Shown one piece after another: positions 49,356 to 57,724 of a stretch of 64,000 bases of DNA. The stretch covers positions 1,860,001 through 1,924,000 of the forward strand of contig CAWGEA010000003.1 of assembly GCA_963821495.1 (NCBI GenBank), given 5' to 3'. The stretch comes from AC-32 sp963821495 (GTDB taxonomy: Bacteria > Actinomycetota > Thermoleophilia > Gaiellales > Gaiellaceae). Made by a program: the position numbers and the translations under genes. The stretch's first letter is position 1, and every line of letters begins with the position of its first letter. Under the pieces are notes generated by a model that worked only from the letters and a program-made list of their open reading frames with translations, ran no database searches and was not told the DNA's origin.

Positions 49356-50272
49356 AGTCGCTGGTCGGCGAGGCGGAAGAGCGCGTCCACGTCGGCGGCC
49401 TCGTCGGGGTAGTGCGCGAGCCCGGCGCTGAACGAGCAGCCGGGCGGCAGGTCGCCCGAGCCCACGAGCTCGTCCACGCGGTCGTTCAGGCGCTCGAGCA
49501 GGCGGGAGCCGGCCTCCTCGTCGGCCTCGACGAGGTACGCGGCGAACTCGTCGCCGCCCATCCGGCCCGCGAGGTCGGAGCCGCGCAGAGACTCTCGCAG
49601 GAGCCCGGCCAGCCGCCTCAGGGCGCGGTCGCCTTCCGGGTGGCCGAGGGTGTCGTTGAGCTCCTTGAAGCGGTCGAGGTCGAGGAAGACCAGCGCGAGG
49701 CCGTGCCCGTAGCGGCGCGCGCGCTCCAGCTCGAGCTCCAGCTCGTGCACGAACGCCTGGTGGTGCAGGAGCCCGGTGAGCTGGTCGTGGCGTGCCTGGT
49801 GGGCGAGCTCGGAGGTGGCACGGTCGAAGTAGGCGACCACACATTCGGTCACGAGCCGGTCGATCGTCGAGTTCAGCCGCCGCTCGACCGCGAGCACGTC
49901 CTCCGGCGCCAGTTCGCCGACCCGCTCGGAGACGAAGCGCCACAGGATCCGCCGCAGGACCAGGAACTCCGTCACGATCTCGCGCGGGGCGAAGCCGTAC
50001 GCCTCCCGCTGGCGGGCGTGAACCCGGGCCTGCGCGGCAAGCGGGCTTCCGTGGCGGACGCGCTCGGCGCGCGGATCCAGGAGCTCCCGAGCGAGCTCGA
50101 CGATGAAGGTCGGCATGTCGCCGAGCTGGCCCAGCCGGCCGAGGCGCTGCAGCGACGGGATCTGGTCGTCGACGAGCCCCTCGTCCACGGTCGCAAGCGC
50201 GAGGTCCCATGCGGAGGCCTGGATCTCGGCAGCGAGCTGCTCGAGGGCGTGCGGCGGTTCGCTCGTGCTCAC
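49325..50272 (-). CDS. Diguanylate cyclase with RsbRD-type N-terminal domain
   Basis: 315 residues. The first 150 form an all-helical sensory domain resembling RsbRD_N, followed by a GGDEF domain: RHDQLTGLLHHQAF, ALVFLDLDRFKELNDTLGHPEGDRAL and the signature RMGGDEFAAYLV. An allosteric RGSD I-site lies five residues before GGDEF, so product inhibition by c-di-GMP is likely. Shares 31 bases with the rluD 3' end on the opposite strand. Confidence 0.9.
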   Translation of the reverse strand: MSTSEPPHALEQLAAEIQASAWDLALATVDEGLVDDQIPSLQRLGRLGQLGDMPTFIVELARELLDPRAERVRHGSPLAAQARVHARQREAYGFAPREIVTEFLVLRRILWRFVSERVGELAPEDVLAVERRLNSTIDRLVTECVVAYFDRATSELAHQARHDQLTGLLHHQAFVHELELELERARRYGHGLALVFLDLDRFKELNDTLGHPEGDRALRRLAGLLRESLRGSDLAGRMGGDEFAAYLVEADEEAGSRLLERLNDRVDELVGSGDLPPGCSFSAGLAHYPDEAADVDALFRLADQRLYEVKRASAV

Positions 50273-50318
50273 CGACCCATGATGGGGCTGCGCACGGACG
50301 CCGAAGCCCGGACGCCGC

Positions 50319-50442
50319 TACACTTCCGGCGCTTTTCGTCCCCTATCCGGCGACCCGGGCAGGTGGCGGTGCCGGTGCGTGGGAGCGCCGGTTCCACCTG
50401 ACTCCCGCCGGCGCACCGCGCCAACCACCAGAGAGGAACCCG
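50319..50442 (+). promoter_or_regulatory. rpsB promoter and long leader
   Basis: TACACT (50319-50324) is a plausible -10; the leader would run about 112 bases to the rpsB ATG. Within it, CCGGCGC near 50327 can pair with GCGCCGG near 50387, and a Shine-Dalgarno (GAGAGG) precedes the ATG. A long structured leader fits the autogenous control known for rpsB in other bacteria, but no known motif is recognised. Confidence 0.4.
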
Positions 50443-51345
50443 ATGGCAGTCAGCATGCGAGAGCTCCTGGAGGCCGGAGTCCATTTCGGCCACCAGACGC
50501 GCCGCTGGAACCCGAAGATGCGCCGCTTCATCTTCGGCGAGCGCGGCGGGATCTACATCATCGACCTGCAGAAGACGCTCGAGAGCATCGAGGAGGCGCA
50601 GAGCTTCGTGCGCAACCTCGCCGAGCGCGGCGGGACCGTCCTGTTCGTCGGGACCAAGAAGCAGGCGCAGGACTCCGTCGAGGAGCAGGCCAAGCGCACC
50701 GCGATGCCGTACGTGAGCCACCGCTGGCTCGGCGGCCTGCTGACCAACTGGCGCACGATCAGCGAGCGCATCGAGCACCTGCACGAGCTGCGGCGCCTGC
50801 GCGACGAGGGCCAGCTCGACCTGCTGCCGCCGAAGGAGCGGATCTCGATGCAGGGCGAGCTCGAGAAGCTCGAGGCGAACCTCGGCGGCGTCGCCGACAT
50901 GCGCAAGCAGCCGGACGCCGTCTTCATCGTCGACCTGCGCAAGGAGCAGCTGGCCGTGCGCGAGTCGCGGCGGCTCGGGCTGCCCGTGATCGCGCTCGTG
51001 GACACGAACTGCGATCCTGACGAGGCCGACTTCGTCATCCCTGGGAACGACGACGCGATCCGCTCGTGCAGCCTCGTCGTGCGCGCCATCGGCGAGGCGA
51101 TCACCGAGGGCAAGCAGCGCGCGACCCCGGCGGACTTCGCGCCTGCCGCGGAGACCGAGCCAGAGACGCAGGCGGAGCCCGAGGCGACGGCCGAGCCGGA
51201 GGCAGCCGAGGAACCGCCCCCGCCGGTGGAGGCCGAGGAGCCGCAGCCGCCCGCGGAGGCCGAGCCTCCGGCCGCGGCCGAACCTGAGACCGAGGCCGCG
51301 CCGGAGCCGGTTCCCGTCCCGGACGCGCCCGAGGAGGCCCCATGA
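50443..51345 (+). CDS. rpsB: 30S ribosomal protein S2
   Basis: 300 residues; the first 225 are a complete S2 (MRELLEAGVHFGHQTRRWNPKM, FVGTKKQAQDSVEEQA, RWLGGLLTNWRTI, GLPVIALVDTNCDPDEADFVIPGNDDAIRS). The last 75 residues are an unusual low-complexity tail of Glu, Pro and Ala. First gene of a ten-gene operon through proS. ATG with GAGAGG upstream. Confidence 0.96.
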   Translation: MAVSMRELLEAGVHFGHQTRRWNPKMRRFIFGERGGIYIIDLQKTLESIEEAQSFVRNLAERGGTVLFVGTKKQAQDSVEEQAKRTAMPYVSHRWLGGLLTNWRTISERIEHLHELRRLRDEGQLDLLPPKERISMQGELEKLEANLGGVADMRKQPDAVFIVDLRKEQLAVRESRRLGLPVIALVDTNCDPDEADFVIPGNDDAIRSCSLVVRAIGEAITEGKQRATPADFAPAAETEPETQAEPEATAEPEAAEEPPPPVEAEEPQPPAEAEPPAAAEPETEAAPEPVPVPDAPEEAP

Positions 51346-52145
51346 GCCAGGTGCAGATCTCTGCGAGCCTCGTCAAGGAGCTCCGCGACCTGACGGGTGC
51401 GGGGATGATGGCCGCCAAGCGCGCGCTCGAGGAGAGCGGCGGCGACGTCGAGGCCGCGCAACGCCTGCTGCGCGAGCAGGGTATGGCCGCAGCGGGCAAG
51501 AAGGCCGGCCGCGCGACCACCGAGGGCGAGGTCCTGGCGACGGTCTCCGGCACCGTCGGCGCGCTGGTCGCCGTGGGCTGCGAGACCGAGCCGGTGTCGA
51601 AGAACGAGAAGTTCCTGGCCTTCGCCGAGGCCGTGCTCGAGGCGGTCGAGGCCGGCGGCTCCGACGCGGTCTCCGCGCTCGAGGAGCAGCGCCTGGAGCT
51701 GATCGGCCAGCTGGGCGAGAACGTCGAGATCGCCGGTGCCGCGCGCATGGAGGCGGCCGGGGGCGAGCTGCTCGCCGAGTACGTCCACCCGCCGGCGAAC
51801 AAGATCGGCGTGCTGGTGCGCGTGAAGGGCGACGACCCCGCGGCTGCGCGCCGGCTGGCGATGCACGTCTCGTTCGCCGCTCCCCGCTTCCGCAGCGTGG
51901 ACGAGGTTCCGGAGGAGGAGCTCGCGAACGAGCGCGCGATCTACGAGAACCAGCCCGACGTCCAGTCGAAGCCCGAGGAGGTCCGCGCGAAGATCGTCGA
52001 GGGCCGGCTGCGCAAGGAGTTCCTCTCCGGCGTCGCGCTCAGCGAGCAGTCGTGGATCCACGACCCCTCGCAGACCGCGGGCAAGGCCCTGGCAGACGCG
52101 GGGCTCGAGGTCGTCGAGTTCGTGCGCTTCGCGCTCGCCGAGTGA
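51342..52145 (+). CDS. tsf: Elongation factor Ts
   Basis: 267 residues: UBA-like N-terminus (SLVKELRDLTGAGMMAAKRAL), the TDFV-related VGCETEPVSKNEKFLAFA and the MHVSFAAPRF/HDPSQTAGKAL dimerisation parts. Nucleotide exchange factor for EF-Tu. Overlaps rpsB and pyrH by four bases on each side. Confidence 0.96.
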   Translation: MSQVQISASLVKELRDLTGAGMMAAKRALEESGGDVEAAQRLLREQGMAAAGKKAGRATTEGEVLATVSGTVGALVAVGCETEPVSKNEKFLAFAEAVLEAVEAGGSDAVSALEEQRLELIGQLGENVEIAGAARMEAAGGELLAEYVHPPANKIGVLVRVKGDDPAAARRLAMHVSFAAPRFRSVDEVPEEELANERAIYENQPDVQSKPEEVRAKIVEGRLRKEFLSGVALSEQSWIHDPSQTAGKALADAGLEVVEFVRFALAE

Positions 52146-52894
52146 CCGAGACGGCTGCGGCGAAGACCGAGCGGCCGCCCGGCTCGGCCTTTCACCGGGT
52201 GCTCCTGAAGCTCTCCGGTGAGGCGCTGATGGGCGAGCAGGAGTACGGGCTCGACCCGGAGCGCATCGCGGCGCTGGCGGGCGAGATCGTCGAGGTGCGC
52301 GAGGAGGGGCTCGAGCTTGCGGTCGTGGTCGGCGCCGGCAACATCTACCGCGGCATCGAGGCAGCGGCCGAGGGCATGGACCGCGCGACGGCCGACTACG
52401 CCGGAATGCTCGCCACGCTGCTGAACGCGCTCGCACTCCAGGACGCGCTCGAGCGCCGCGGCGCGCACACGCGCGTGCTCTCGGCCCTGGCGGCGGCCGA
52501 GGTGGCCGAGCCGTACATCCGCCGCCGCGCGATCCGCCATCTGGAGAAGGGTCGCATCGTGATCTTCGCGGCCGGCACGGGAAACCCGTTCTTCACCACG
52601 GACACGGCTGCGGCCCTGCGGGCCCTCGAGATCAACGCCGAGGCGATCCTGATGGCGAAGAACAATGTCGAGGGCGTTCTCGACGGCGATCCTCGCGTCG
52701 ATCCGGACGCGGCGCTCGTCCCCGAGCTGACGCACCTGCAGGCGATCGAGCGCGGCCTGAAGGTGATGGACACGACGGCGCTGTCGCTCTGCATGGACAA
52801 CCGCCTGCCGATCTACGTCTTCGCGCTCGCGGCGGGAAACATCCGTAGAGTCGTGCACGGCGAGCGGGTCGGCACCATCGTCTCGACCCCCTGA
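52142..52894 (+). CDS. pyrH: UMP kinase
   Basis: 250 residues, amino-acid-kinase fold: LLKLSGEALMG, VVGAGNIYRG, FAAGTGNPFFTTDTAAALRA and AKNNVEGVLDGDPR. Phosphorylates UMP, the step before pyrG's product in pyrimidine synthesis. GTG 52142 overlaps tsf. Confidence 0.96.
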   Translation: MTETAAAKTERPPGSAFHRVLLKLSGEALMGEQEYGLDPERIAALAGEIVEVREEGLELAVVVGAGNIYRGIEAAAEGMDRATADYAGMLATLLNALALQDALERRGAHTRVLSALAAAEVAEPYIRRRAIRHLEKGRIVIFAAGTGNPFFTTDTAAALRALEINAEAILMAKNNVEGVLDGDPRVDPDAALVPELTHLQAIERGLKVMDTTALSLCMDNRLPIYVFALAAGNIRRVVHGERVGTIVSTP

Positions 52895-52908
52895 CCAGAG
52901 GAGGCCAG

Positions 52909-53469
52909 ATGGCGATCGAGGACCTGATTCAGGACGCGACCCGGCGGATGGACAAGTCCGTCGAGGCGGCGCAGGCGGAGTTCGCGACGCTGCGCACCGG
53001 CCGCGCCTCGCCGGCCCTGCTCGACCGCGTCCAGATCGACTACTACGGTCAGCAGACGCCCCTCAAGCAGCTCGCCACGATCAGCGCGCCCGAGCCGAGG
53101 ATGCTGACGATCCAGCCCTTCGACCCCAACTCCGTCTCGACGATCGAGCGCGCGATCCAGGAGTCGGATCTGGGCCTGACGCCGTCCAACGACGGCAAGC
53201 TGATCCGCCTCCCGATTCCGCAGCTGACCGAGGAGCGGCGCAAGGAGCTGGTCAAGGTCGTGCGCCACATGGCCGAGGAGGGGAGGGTGGCCGTCCGCAA
53301 CGTCCGTCGCGACGCGATCCACCACCTGAAGGAGCTCGTCGACAACGGGGAGGTCGGCAGCGACGAGGAGCATCGCGCAGAGGAGCGCGTCCAGAAGCTC
53401 ACCGACGACCACGTCCACGAGATCGACGAGCTACTGAAGCGCAAGGAAGCGGAGATCATGGAGGTCTAG
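52909..53469 (+). CDS. frr: Ribosome recycling factor
   Basis: 186 residues; MDKSVEAAQAEFATLRTGRASPALLDRVQIDYYG and the long helical hairpin (ERVQKLTDDHVHEIDELLKRKEAEIMEV) are diagnostic. Splits post-termination ribosomes with EF-G. AGGAGG five bases before the ATG. A seven-pair hairpin overlaps its stop. Confidence 0.96.
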   Translation: MAIEDLIQDATRRMDKSVEAAQAEFATLRTGRASPALLDRVQIDYYGQQTPLKQLATISAPEPRMLTIQPFDPNSVSTIERAIQESDLGLTPSNDGKLIRLPIPQLTEERRKELVKVVRHMAEEGRVAVRNVRRDAIHHLKELVDNGEVGSDEEHRAEERVQKLTDDHVHEIDELLKRKEAEIMEV

Positions 53470-53485
53470 TGCCTCTCCAGGCACT
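53468..53485 (+). terminator. Hairpin at the frr stop
   Basis: AGTGCCT/AGGCACT (53468-53474 with 53479-53485), loop CTCC, followed by TCTCG. It includes the last two bases of the frr stop. Could be a partial terminator inside the operon. Confidence 0.55.
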
Positions 53486-53659
53486 TCTCGCCCGCCTCTG
53501 GCCCGCGATCACGCTGCGCCAGGAACGACCATTGCCCTTGTCACGGCAACCAGCCCTGGCCGCGGTCGAGTGCGGCCCCCGGCTCGGTGCTCGCAGCCCA
53601 GAGACCGGGCAGCATCACCTGAAGAGGCACCGGCGCTGAGCGCGCCGAACCCCCTCACC

Positions 53660-54364
53660 GTGGAGCGCGGAGCGCACGAGGAGAGCGCCCACACCGTCGC
53701 GATCATCATGGACGGGAACGGCCGCTGGGCAGAGCGGCGCGGGTTGCCGGTGGCCGAGGGCCACCGCGCGGGCACGAAGGCGCTGCGGCGCACGGTCGAG
53801 GCGGCCATCGACCTCGGGGTCGAGACGCTCGTCGTCTATGCGTTCTCCACCGAGAACTGGTCGCGCCCCGACGCCGAGGTCGAGTCGCTGATGGAGATCT
53901 TCGGCGAGACGATCGAGCGTGAGCTTCCGGACCTCGCTCGCCAGGGCGTGCGCACGCGCTTCATGGGCCGGCGCGACCGGGCTCCGGACGAGCTCCGCGA
54001 GCGGATCGAGCGGCTCGAGCACCAGACGGCGCAGAACGACCGGCTCAACCTCTGGGTCGCGTTCGACTACGGCGGCCGGGCCGACCTCGTCGAGGCTGCC
54101 CGGAGGCTGGTCGAGTCGGGAATTCCGCCGGGCGAGATCGACGAGGAGGCGCTGCGCGCGAACCTCTACGCACCGGAGCTCCCCGACCCCGACCTGCTGA
54201 TCCGGACGAGCGGGGAGCTGCGGATCTCGAACTTCCTGCTCTGGCAGCTCGCCTACAGCGAGCTCGTCTTCGTCGACACGCTCTGGCCCGACTTCGGGCG
54301 CGACGAGCTCGAGGACGCGCTCGCTGCCTACGCGCAGCGCCGCCGCCGCTTCGGCGGAAGGTGA
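53660..54364 (+). CDS. uppS: Undecaprenyl diphosphate synthase (isoprenyl transferase)
   Basis: 234 residues from GTG 53660. Motifs: AIIMDGNGRWAERRGLPVAEGHRAG, VYAFSTENWSRP, WVAFDYGGRADLVEA and LLIRTSGELRISNFLLWQLAYSEL. Makes the C55 lipid carrier from IPP; dxr and ispG for IPP supply are in the same operon. The start is uncertain: an in-frame CTG at 53636, after a GAAGAGG Shine-Dalgarno and a leader segment duplicated before cdsA, would add eight residues. The 190-base gap before it holds the frr hairpin and otherwise no gene. Confidence 0.93.
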   Translation: MERGAHEESAHTVAIIMDGNGRWAERRGLPVAEGHRAGTKALRRTVEAAIDLGVETLVVYAFSTENWSRPDAEVESLMEIFGETIERELPDLARQGVRTRFMGRRDRAPDELRERIERLEHQTAQNDRLNLWVAFDYGGRADLVEAARRLVESGIPPGEIDEEALRANLYAPELPDPDLLIRTSGELRISNFLLWQLAYSELVFVDTLWPDFGRDELEDALAAYAQRRRRFGGR

Positions 54365-54410
54365 TCGTCCACGCGCCATTGGGCCGCCTCTGGCACCTGA
54401 AGGGCCACCG

Positions 54411-55202
54411 ATGAGCTCCTTCTGGTCCCGCATCCTCGTCGCGGCCGTGGGGCTGCCTGCGGTCCTGGGCCTGGTCTGGCTCGGCGGCTGGTGGCTCTGG
54501 GTGCTCGTCGCCGTCGCCGGCCTCGTCGCCCTGCATGAGTTCTACGGCATGGCCCGCGCCCTGCGGCCGCTCGTTCTCGCCGGGTACACGGGCCTGGTGC
54601 TCACCCTGCTCGGCGCGCAGCTCGACGGGCCCGTGTGGATGCTCGGCGGCTTCCTGACGACGCTGGCGCTGGCCTTCCTGCTCAAGGGCGTCTCGGAGAC
54701 GCGACAGTCGCTCACGGTCGCCGTCGCGACCACGGTCGCAGGCGTGGCCTGGGTCGGCTTCGGGCTCGCGTTCGTCCTGCTGCTGCGCGCGATCCCCGAG
54801 CATGGCCGGCTGGCCGTTTTCACCGTGCTGCTGGCGGTCTTCGCCGCCGACACGTTCGCGTACTTCACCGGGCGCCTGGTCGGGCGGCACAAGCTGGCGC
54901 CGGTGATCTCGCCGGGGAAGACGTGGGAGGGCCTCGTCGCCTCGACCGTCACGGCGGTGCTCGTGTCCTTCTTCGCGCTCTACCACCAGCACTTCCTGTC
55001 GGTGGGCGAGTCGCTCGTGCTCGGCGTCGTGATCGCGGTCGCGGCACCCGTGGGCGACCTGTTCGAGTCGGCCGTCAAGCGGGACTTCGCCGTCAAGGAC
55101 AGCGGCCGCCTGCTCGGCGGGCACGGCGGCGTGCTCGACCGGCTCGACGCCCACCTGTTCGCGGCCACCGCGGCCTTCTACGCGATTCTCGCGCTGACGT
55201 AA
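54411..55202 (+). CDS. cdsA: Phosphatidate cytidylyltransferase
   Basis: 263 residues, about seven membrane helices. The signature at the C-terminus is SAVKRDFAVKDSGRLLGGHGGVLDRLDAHLF (the usual Pro-Gly is Gly-Gly here). Makes CDP-diacylglycerol for phospholipids. ATG 54411 after GAAGGG, spacing six. Confidence 0.94.
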   Translation: MSSFWSRILVAAVGLPAVLGLVWLGGWWLWVLVAVAGLVALHEFYGMARALRPLVLAGYTGLVLTLLGAQLDGPVWMLGGFLTTLALAFLLKGVSETRQSLTVAVATTVAGVAWVGFGLAFVLLLRAIPEHGRLAVFTVLLAVFAADTFAYFTGRLVGRHKLAPVISPGKTWEGLVASTVTAVLVSFFALYHQHFLSVGESLVLGVVIAVAAPVGDLFESAVKRDFAVKDSGRLLGGHGGVLDRLDAHLFAATAAFYAILALT

Positions 55203-55223
55203 TCCACAGGCCAGACGCAGTCG

Positions 55224-55229
55224 TACACT
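55224..55229 (+). promoter_or_regulatory. -10 box TACACT of dxr
   Basis: TACACT lies eight bases before the dxr ATG, inside the operon, suggesting an internal leaderless promoter for the isoprenoid/envelope genes. Confidence 0.4.
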
Positions 55230-55237
55230 TCGAGCAG

Positions 55238-56296
55238 ATGACGCGGATCGCCCTCCTGGGCGCCACGGGTTCGATCGGCCGCCAAGCGCTCGAGATCGTG
55301 GCTACCCACCCCGAGCTCGAGCTCGTCGCGGCCGCGTCCGGCTCGCAGCCGATCGGCGGCCTCGCGCCGCTGACGCAGGTCGGCGGCGATCTCACCGAAC
55401 TGCTCGACCGCGCCGAGCCCGATGTCGTGCTGAACGCCGTGGTCGGCTTCGCGGGCCTTCCGGCGACGCTCTGGGCGCTCGAGCGCGGCGTCACGCTGGC
55501 GCTCGCGAACAAGGAGAGCCTCGTCGCCGCAGGCGAGCTCGCGCTGGCGGCGCAGGAGCGCGGCGGCGGCCTGCTGCTCCCGGTCGACAGCGAGCACTCG
55601 GCCGCGTTCCAGTGCCTCCAGGGGCGTACCGCGGAGCAGGTGGACTCGCTCGTGCTGACCGGTTCCGGCGGCCCGTTTCGCGGCCGCACGCGCGAGGAAC
55701 TGGAGGACGTGACCCCGGAGGAGGCGCTGGCGCACCCTACGTGGAGCATGGGCCCGAAGATCACGGTCGACTCGGCCACGCTCGCGAACAAGGGCCTCGA
55801 GCTGATCGAGGCGCACTTCCTCTTCGGACTCCCGTACGAGCGGATCGAGGTCGTGCTGCAGCCGACGTCGGTCGTCCACGCGCTCGTCCGCTTCCGCGAC
55901 GGCGCCTCGCTCGCCCACCTCGGCTACCCCGACATGCGTGTGCCGATCGCCTTCGCGCTCGCCTACCCGGAGCGGTCCGCCACGCCCGTGCCGCCGCTGG
56001 ATTTCACGCAGGGGCTGGTGCTGGAGTTCGAGCCGCCCGACCTCGAGACGTTCCCGCTGCTCGCGCTCGCGCGCCGCGCCGGCGAGCAGGCCGGCACGTA
56101 CCCGTGTGCGTTCAACGCCGCCAACGAGGTCGCGGTCGCGGCCTTCCTCGAGGGGCGGCTCCCGTTCCTCGGGATCGCGGCGACGGTCGAGGAGGCGCTC
56201 GCCGAGGTCGACGGCGCGGCCGCCCGTGATTTGGACGACCTCGTCGAGGCCGACAGGGAAGCCCGCCGCCTCGCAGAAAGGGCCGCGGTCACGTGA
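55238..56296 (+). CDS. dxr: 1-deoxy-D-xylulose 5-phosphate reductoisomerase
   Basis: Second step of the MEP isoprenoid pathway. 352 residues, slightly short: the NADPH loop IALLGATGSIGRQALEI, LANKESLVAAGEL, the active-site PVDSEHSAAFQCL and NKGLELIEAHFLFG are all present, but the central segment is trimmed. ATG 55238. A 25-base repeat overlaps its stop. Confidence 0.94.
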   Translation: MTRIALLGATGSIGRQALEIVATHPELELVAAASGSQPIGGLAPLTQVGGDLTELLDRAEPDVVLNAVVGFAGLPATLWALERGVTLALANKESLVAAGELALAAQERGGGLLLPVDSEHSAAFQCLQGRTAEQVDSLVLTGSGGPFRGRTREELEDVTPEEALAHPTWSMGPKITVDSATLANKGLELIEAHFLFGLPYERIEVVLQPTSVVHALVRFRDGASLAHLGYPDMRVPIAFALAYPERSATPVPPLDFTQGLVLEFEPPDLETFPLLALARRAGEQAGTYPCAFNAANEVAVAAFLEGRLPFLGIAATVEEALAEVDGAAARDLDDLVEADREARRLAERAAVT

Positions 56297-56317
56297 GAAC
56301 GCTACGCGTCTGGCTTG
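56293..56317 (+). repeat. 25-bp paired repeat, copy 2
   Basis: Begins GTGAGAACGCTACGCGTC at the dxr stop; partner of 47362-47386. Confidence 0.6.
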
Positions 56318-56378
56318 AACCCCGACCCGCCGCGGCGAGCCACCGTGATCGAGCCCGCTCGCCCTCGGAGCTGTCGCC

Positions 56379-57608
56379 GTGAGCGTGCTGGTCGCCATCC
56401 TCGGCCTCGCCCTGCTGATCTTCATTCACGAGGCCGGCCACTTCTTCACCGCGCGCGCCGTCGGCATGCGTCCGCGGAAGTTCTACGTGGGCTTCCCGCC
56501 GGCACTGCTGAAGACGACGCGCAACGGGATCGAGTACGGCCTCGGCGTGATCCCGTTCGGCGGCTACGTGAAGATCCCGGGAATGCACCGGCCGGCGCCG
56601 TCCGACCTGGACGTGCACTTCGGGCCGGCGCTGTACGAGGAGCCGCGGCTGCTCGGCGACGTCGAGCGCGTGAAGCGTTTCGTCGGCCAGGGCGCATTCG
56701 ACGAGGCGCGGCAGGCGCTCGCGACGCTCGAGCAGGCGCTCGGTCACGCATCGCTCTCGGCCAAGGCGCGCCGCGCAGCCGACCGGGGCCTGGGCGAGCT
56801 CGCCGACGCCCTCGGTACCGACGCGTACTGGCGCCAGCGGACGTGGAAGCGGATCGCCGCGATCGCCGCCGGCCCGCTGACGAACCTCGTCTTCGCGGTC
56901 GTGCTGCTCGCGACGGTGTACATGCTCGGGATCCCCTCCGACGCCTCGCGGAAGGTGGGCGACGTGATCCCAGGCACGCCCGCGGTCGCCGCAGGCCTGA
57001 AGGCGGGCGACCGGATCATCGGCGTGAACCGCGTACCGGCCGCCGACTTCTCCGACGTGCGCGACGCGATCCGGAACAGCAACGGTCGCCCGCTGATCCT
57101 CTCGATCGTCCGCAACGACCGCTACGTCGAGCTGAAGGCGGTACGCGCGACGAAGACGAACGGGGTCTACACGCTCGGTTTCCACCCTGCGGCGGTCCGC
57201 TACAAGCACTACGACCCGGCGAGGGCGTCCGCGCTCGCGGCCGAGGACACCTGGCTCGTGACCAAGGCGATGGGTACCTGGCTGGGCCACATCGCGAGCG
57301 GCTCGGGGCGCAAGGACGTCTCGACGCCGGTCGGGATCGTGCAGCAGTCGAGCAAGGCCGTACAGCTCGGCTACCGCGAGTACCTCCAGGTGCTCGCGAT
57401 CATCAGCCTCTCGCTCGCGCTGCTGAACCTGCTGCCGCTCCTGCCGCTCGACGGCGGCCACATGGCGTTCTCGATCGTCGAGGGCGTCCGCGGCCGCGCG
57501 GTCCAGCGCTCCGTCTACGAGCGCGTCTCGGCGGTGGGCATCGCGCTCGTGCTGCTGCTCTTCTTCGTCGGGCTCTCGAACGACATCGGGAACATCCGGG
57601 GCGGCTGA
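56379..57608 (+). CDS. rseP: Site-2 zinc metalloprotease RseP
   Basis: 409 residues, M50 intramembrane protease. HEAGH zinc motif at residues 17-21 in the first helix, then VIPFGGYVKIPGM, one PDZ domain (VGDVIPGTPAVAAGLKAGDRIIGVNRVPA) and the third motif LNLLPLLPLDGGHM. Unusual: about 75 extra, mostly helical residues (roughly 72-145) between the first motif region and the second membrane helix, not seen in the standard family. Releases anti-sigma factors or clips signal peptides. Its last 24 bases are duplicated just upstream of ispG, on the far side of a REP element. Confidence 0.93.
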   Translation: MSVLVAILGLALLIFIHEAGHFFTARAVGMRPRKFYVGFPPALLKTTRNGIEYGLGVIPFGGYVKIPGMHRPAPSDLDVHFGPALYEEPRLLGDVERVKRFVGQGAFDEARQALATLEQALGHASLSAKARRAADRGLGELADALGTDAYWRQRTWKRIAAIAAGPLTNLVFAVVLLATVYMLGIPSDASRKVGDVIPGTPAVAAGLKAGDRIIGVNRVPAADFSDVRDAIRNSNGRPLILSIVRNDRYVELKAVRATKTNGVYTLGFHPAAVRYKHYDPARASALAAEDTWLVTKAMGTWLGHIASGSGRKDVSTPVGIVQQSSKAVQLGYREYLQVLAIISLSLALLNLLPLLPLDGGHMAFSIVEGVRGRAVQRSVYERVSAVGIALVLLLFFVGLSNDIGNIRGG

Positions 57609-57650
57609 GCGCAGGCATGTCACCTGTGGGTAGCACGCGCGCGCGGGCAA

Positions 57651-57693
57651 AGCCCGCACGCGCTCCAGACTCGGCATCGCAAGCGATGCCGAG
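57651..57693 (-). repeat. REP-like element
   Basis: Best single copy of the minus-orientation consensus: GCGGGCAAAGCCCGC stem-loop followed by CGGCATCGCAAGCGATGCCG, a perfect nine-pair palindrome. Flanked by a 24-bp direct repeat. Confidence 0.8.
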
Positions 57694-57694
57694 G

Positions 57695-57718
57695 GACATC
57701 GGGAACATTCGCGGGGGC
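57695..57718 (+). repeat. Duplicate of the rseP 3' end
   Basis: Matches 57582-57605 (codons for DIGNIRGG of RseP) at 20 of 24 positions; begins GACATCGGGAACAT in both. The two copies are 113 bases apart and enclose the REP element. Confidence 0.75.
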
Positions 57719-57724
57719 TAGACT
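57719..57724 (+). promoter_or_regulatory. -10 box TAGACT of ispG (leaderless)
   Basis: TAGACT lies exactly six bases before the ispG GTG at 57731, just past the duplicated rseP tail. Confidence 0.5.
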
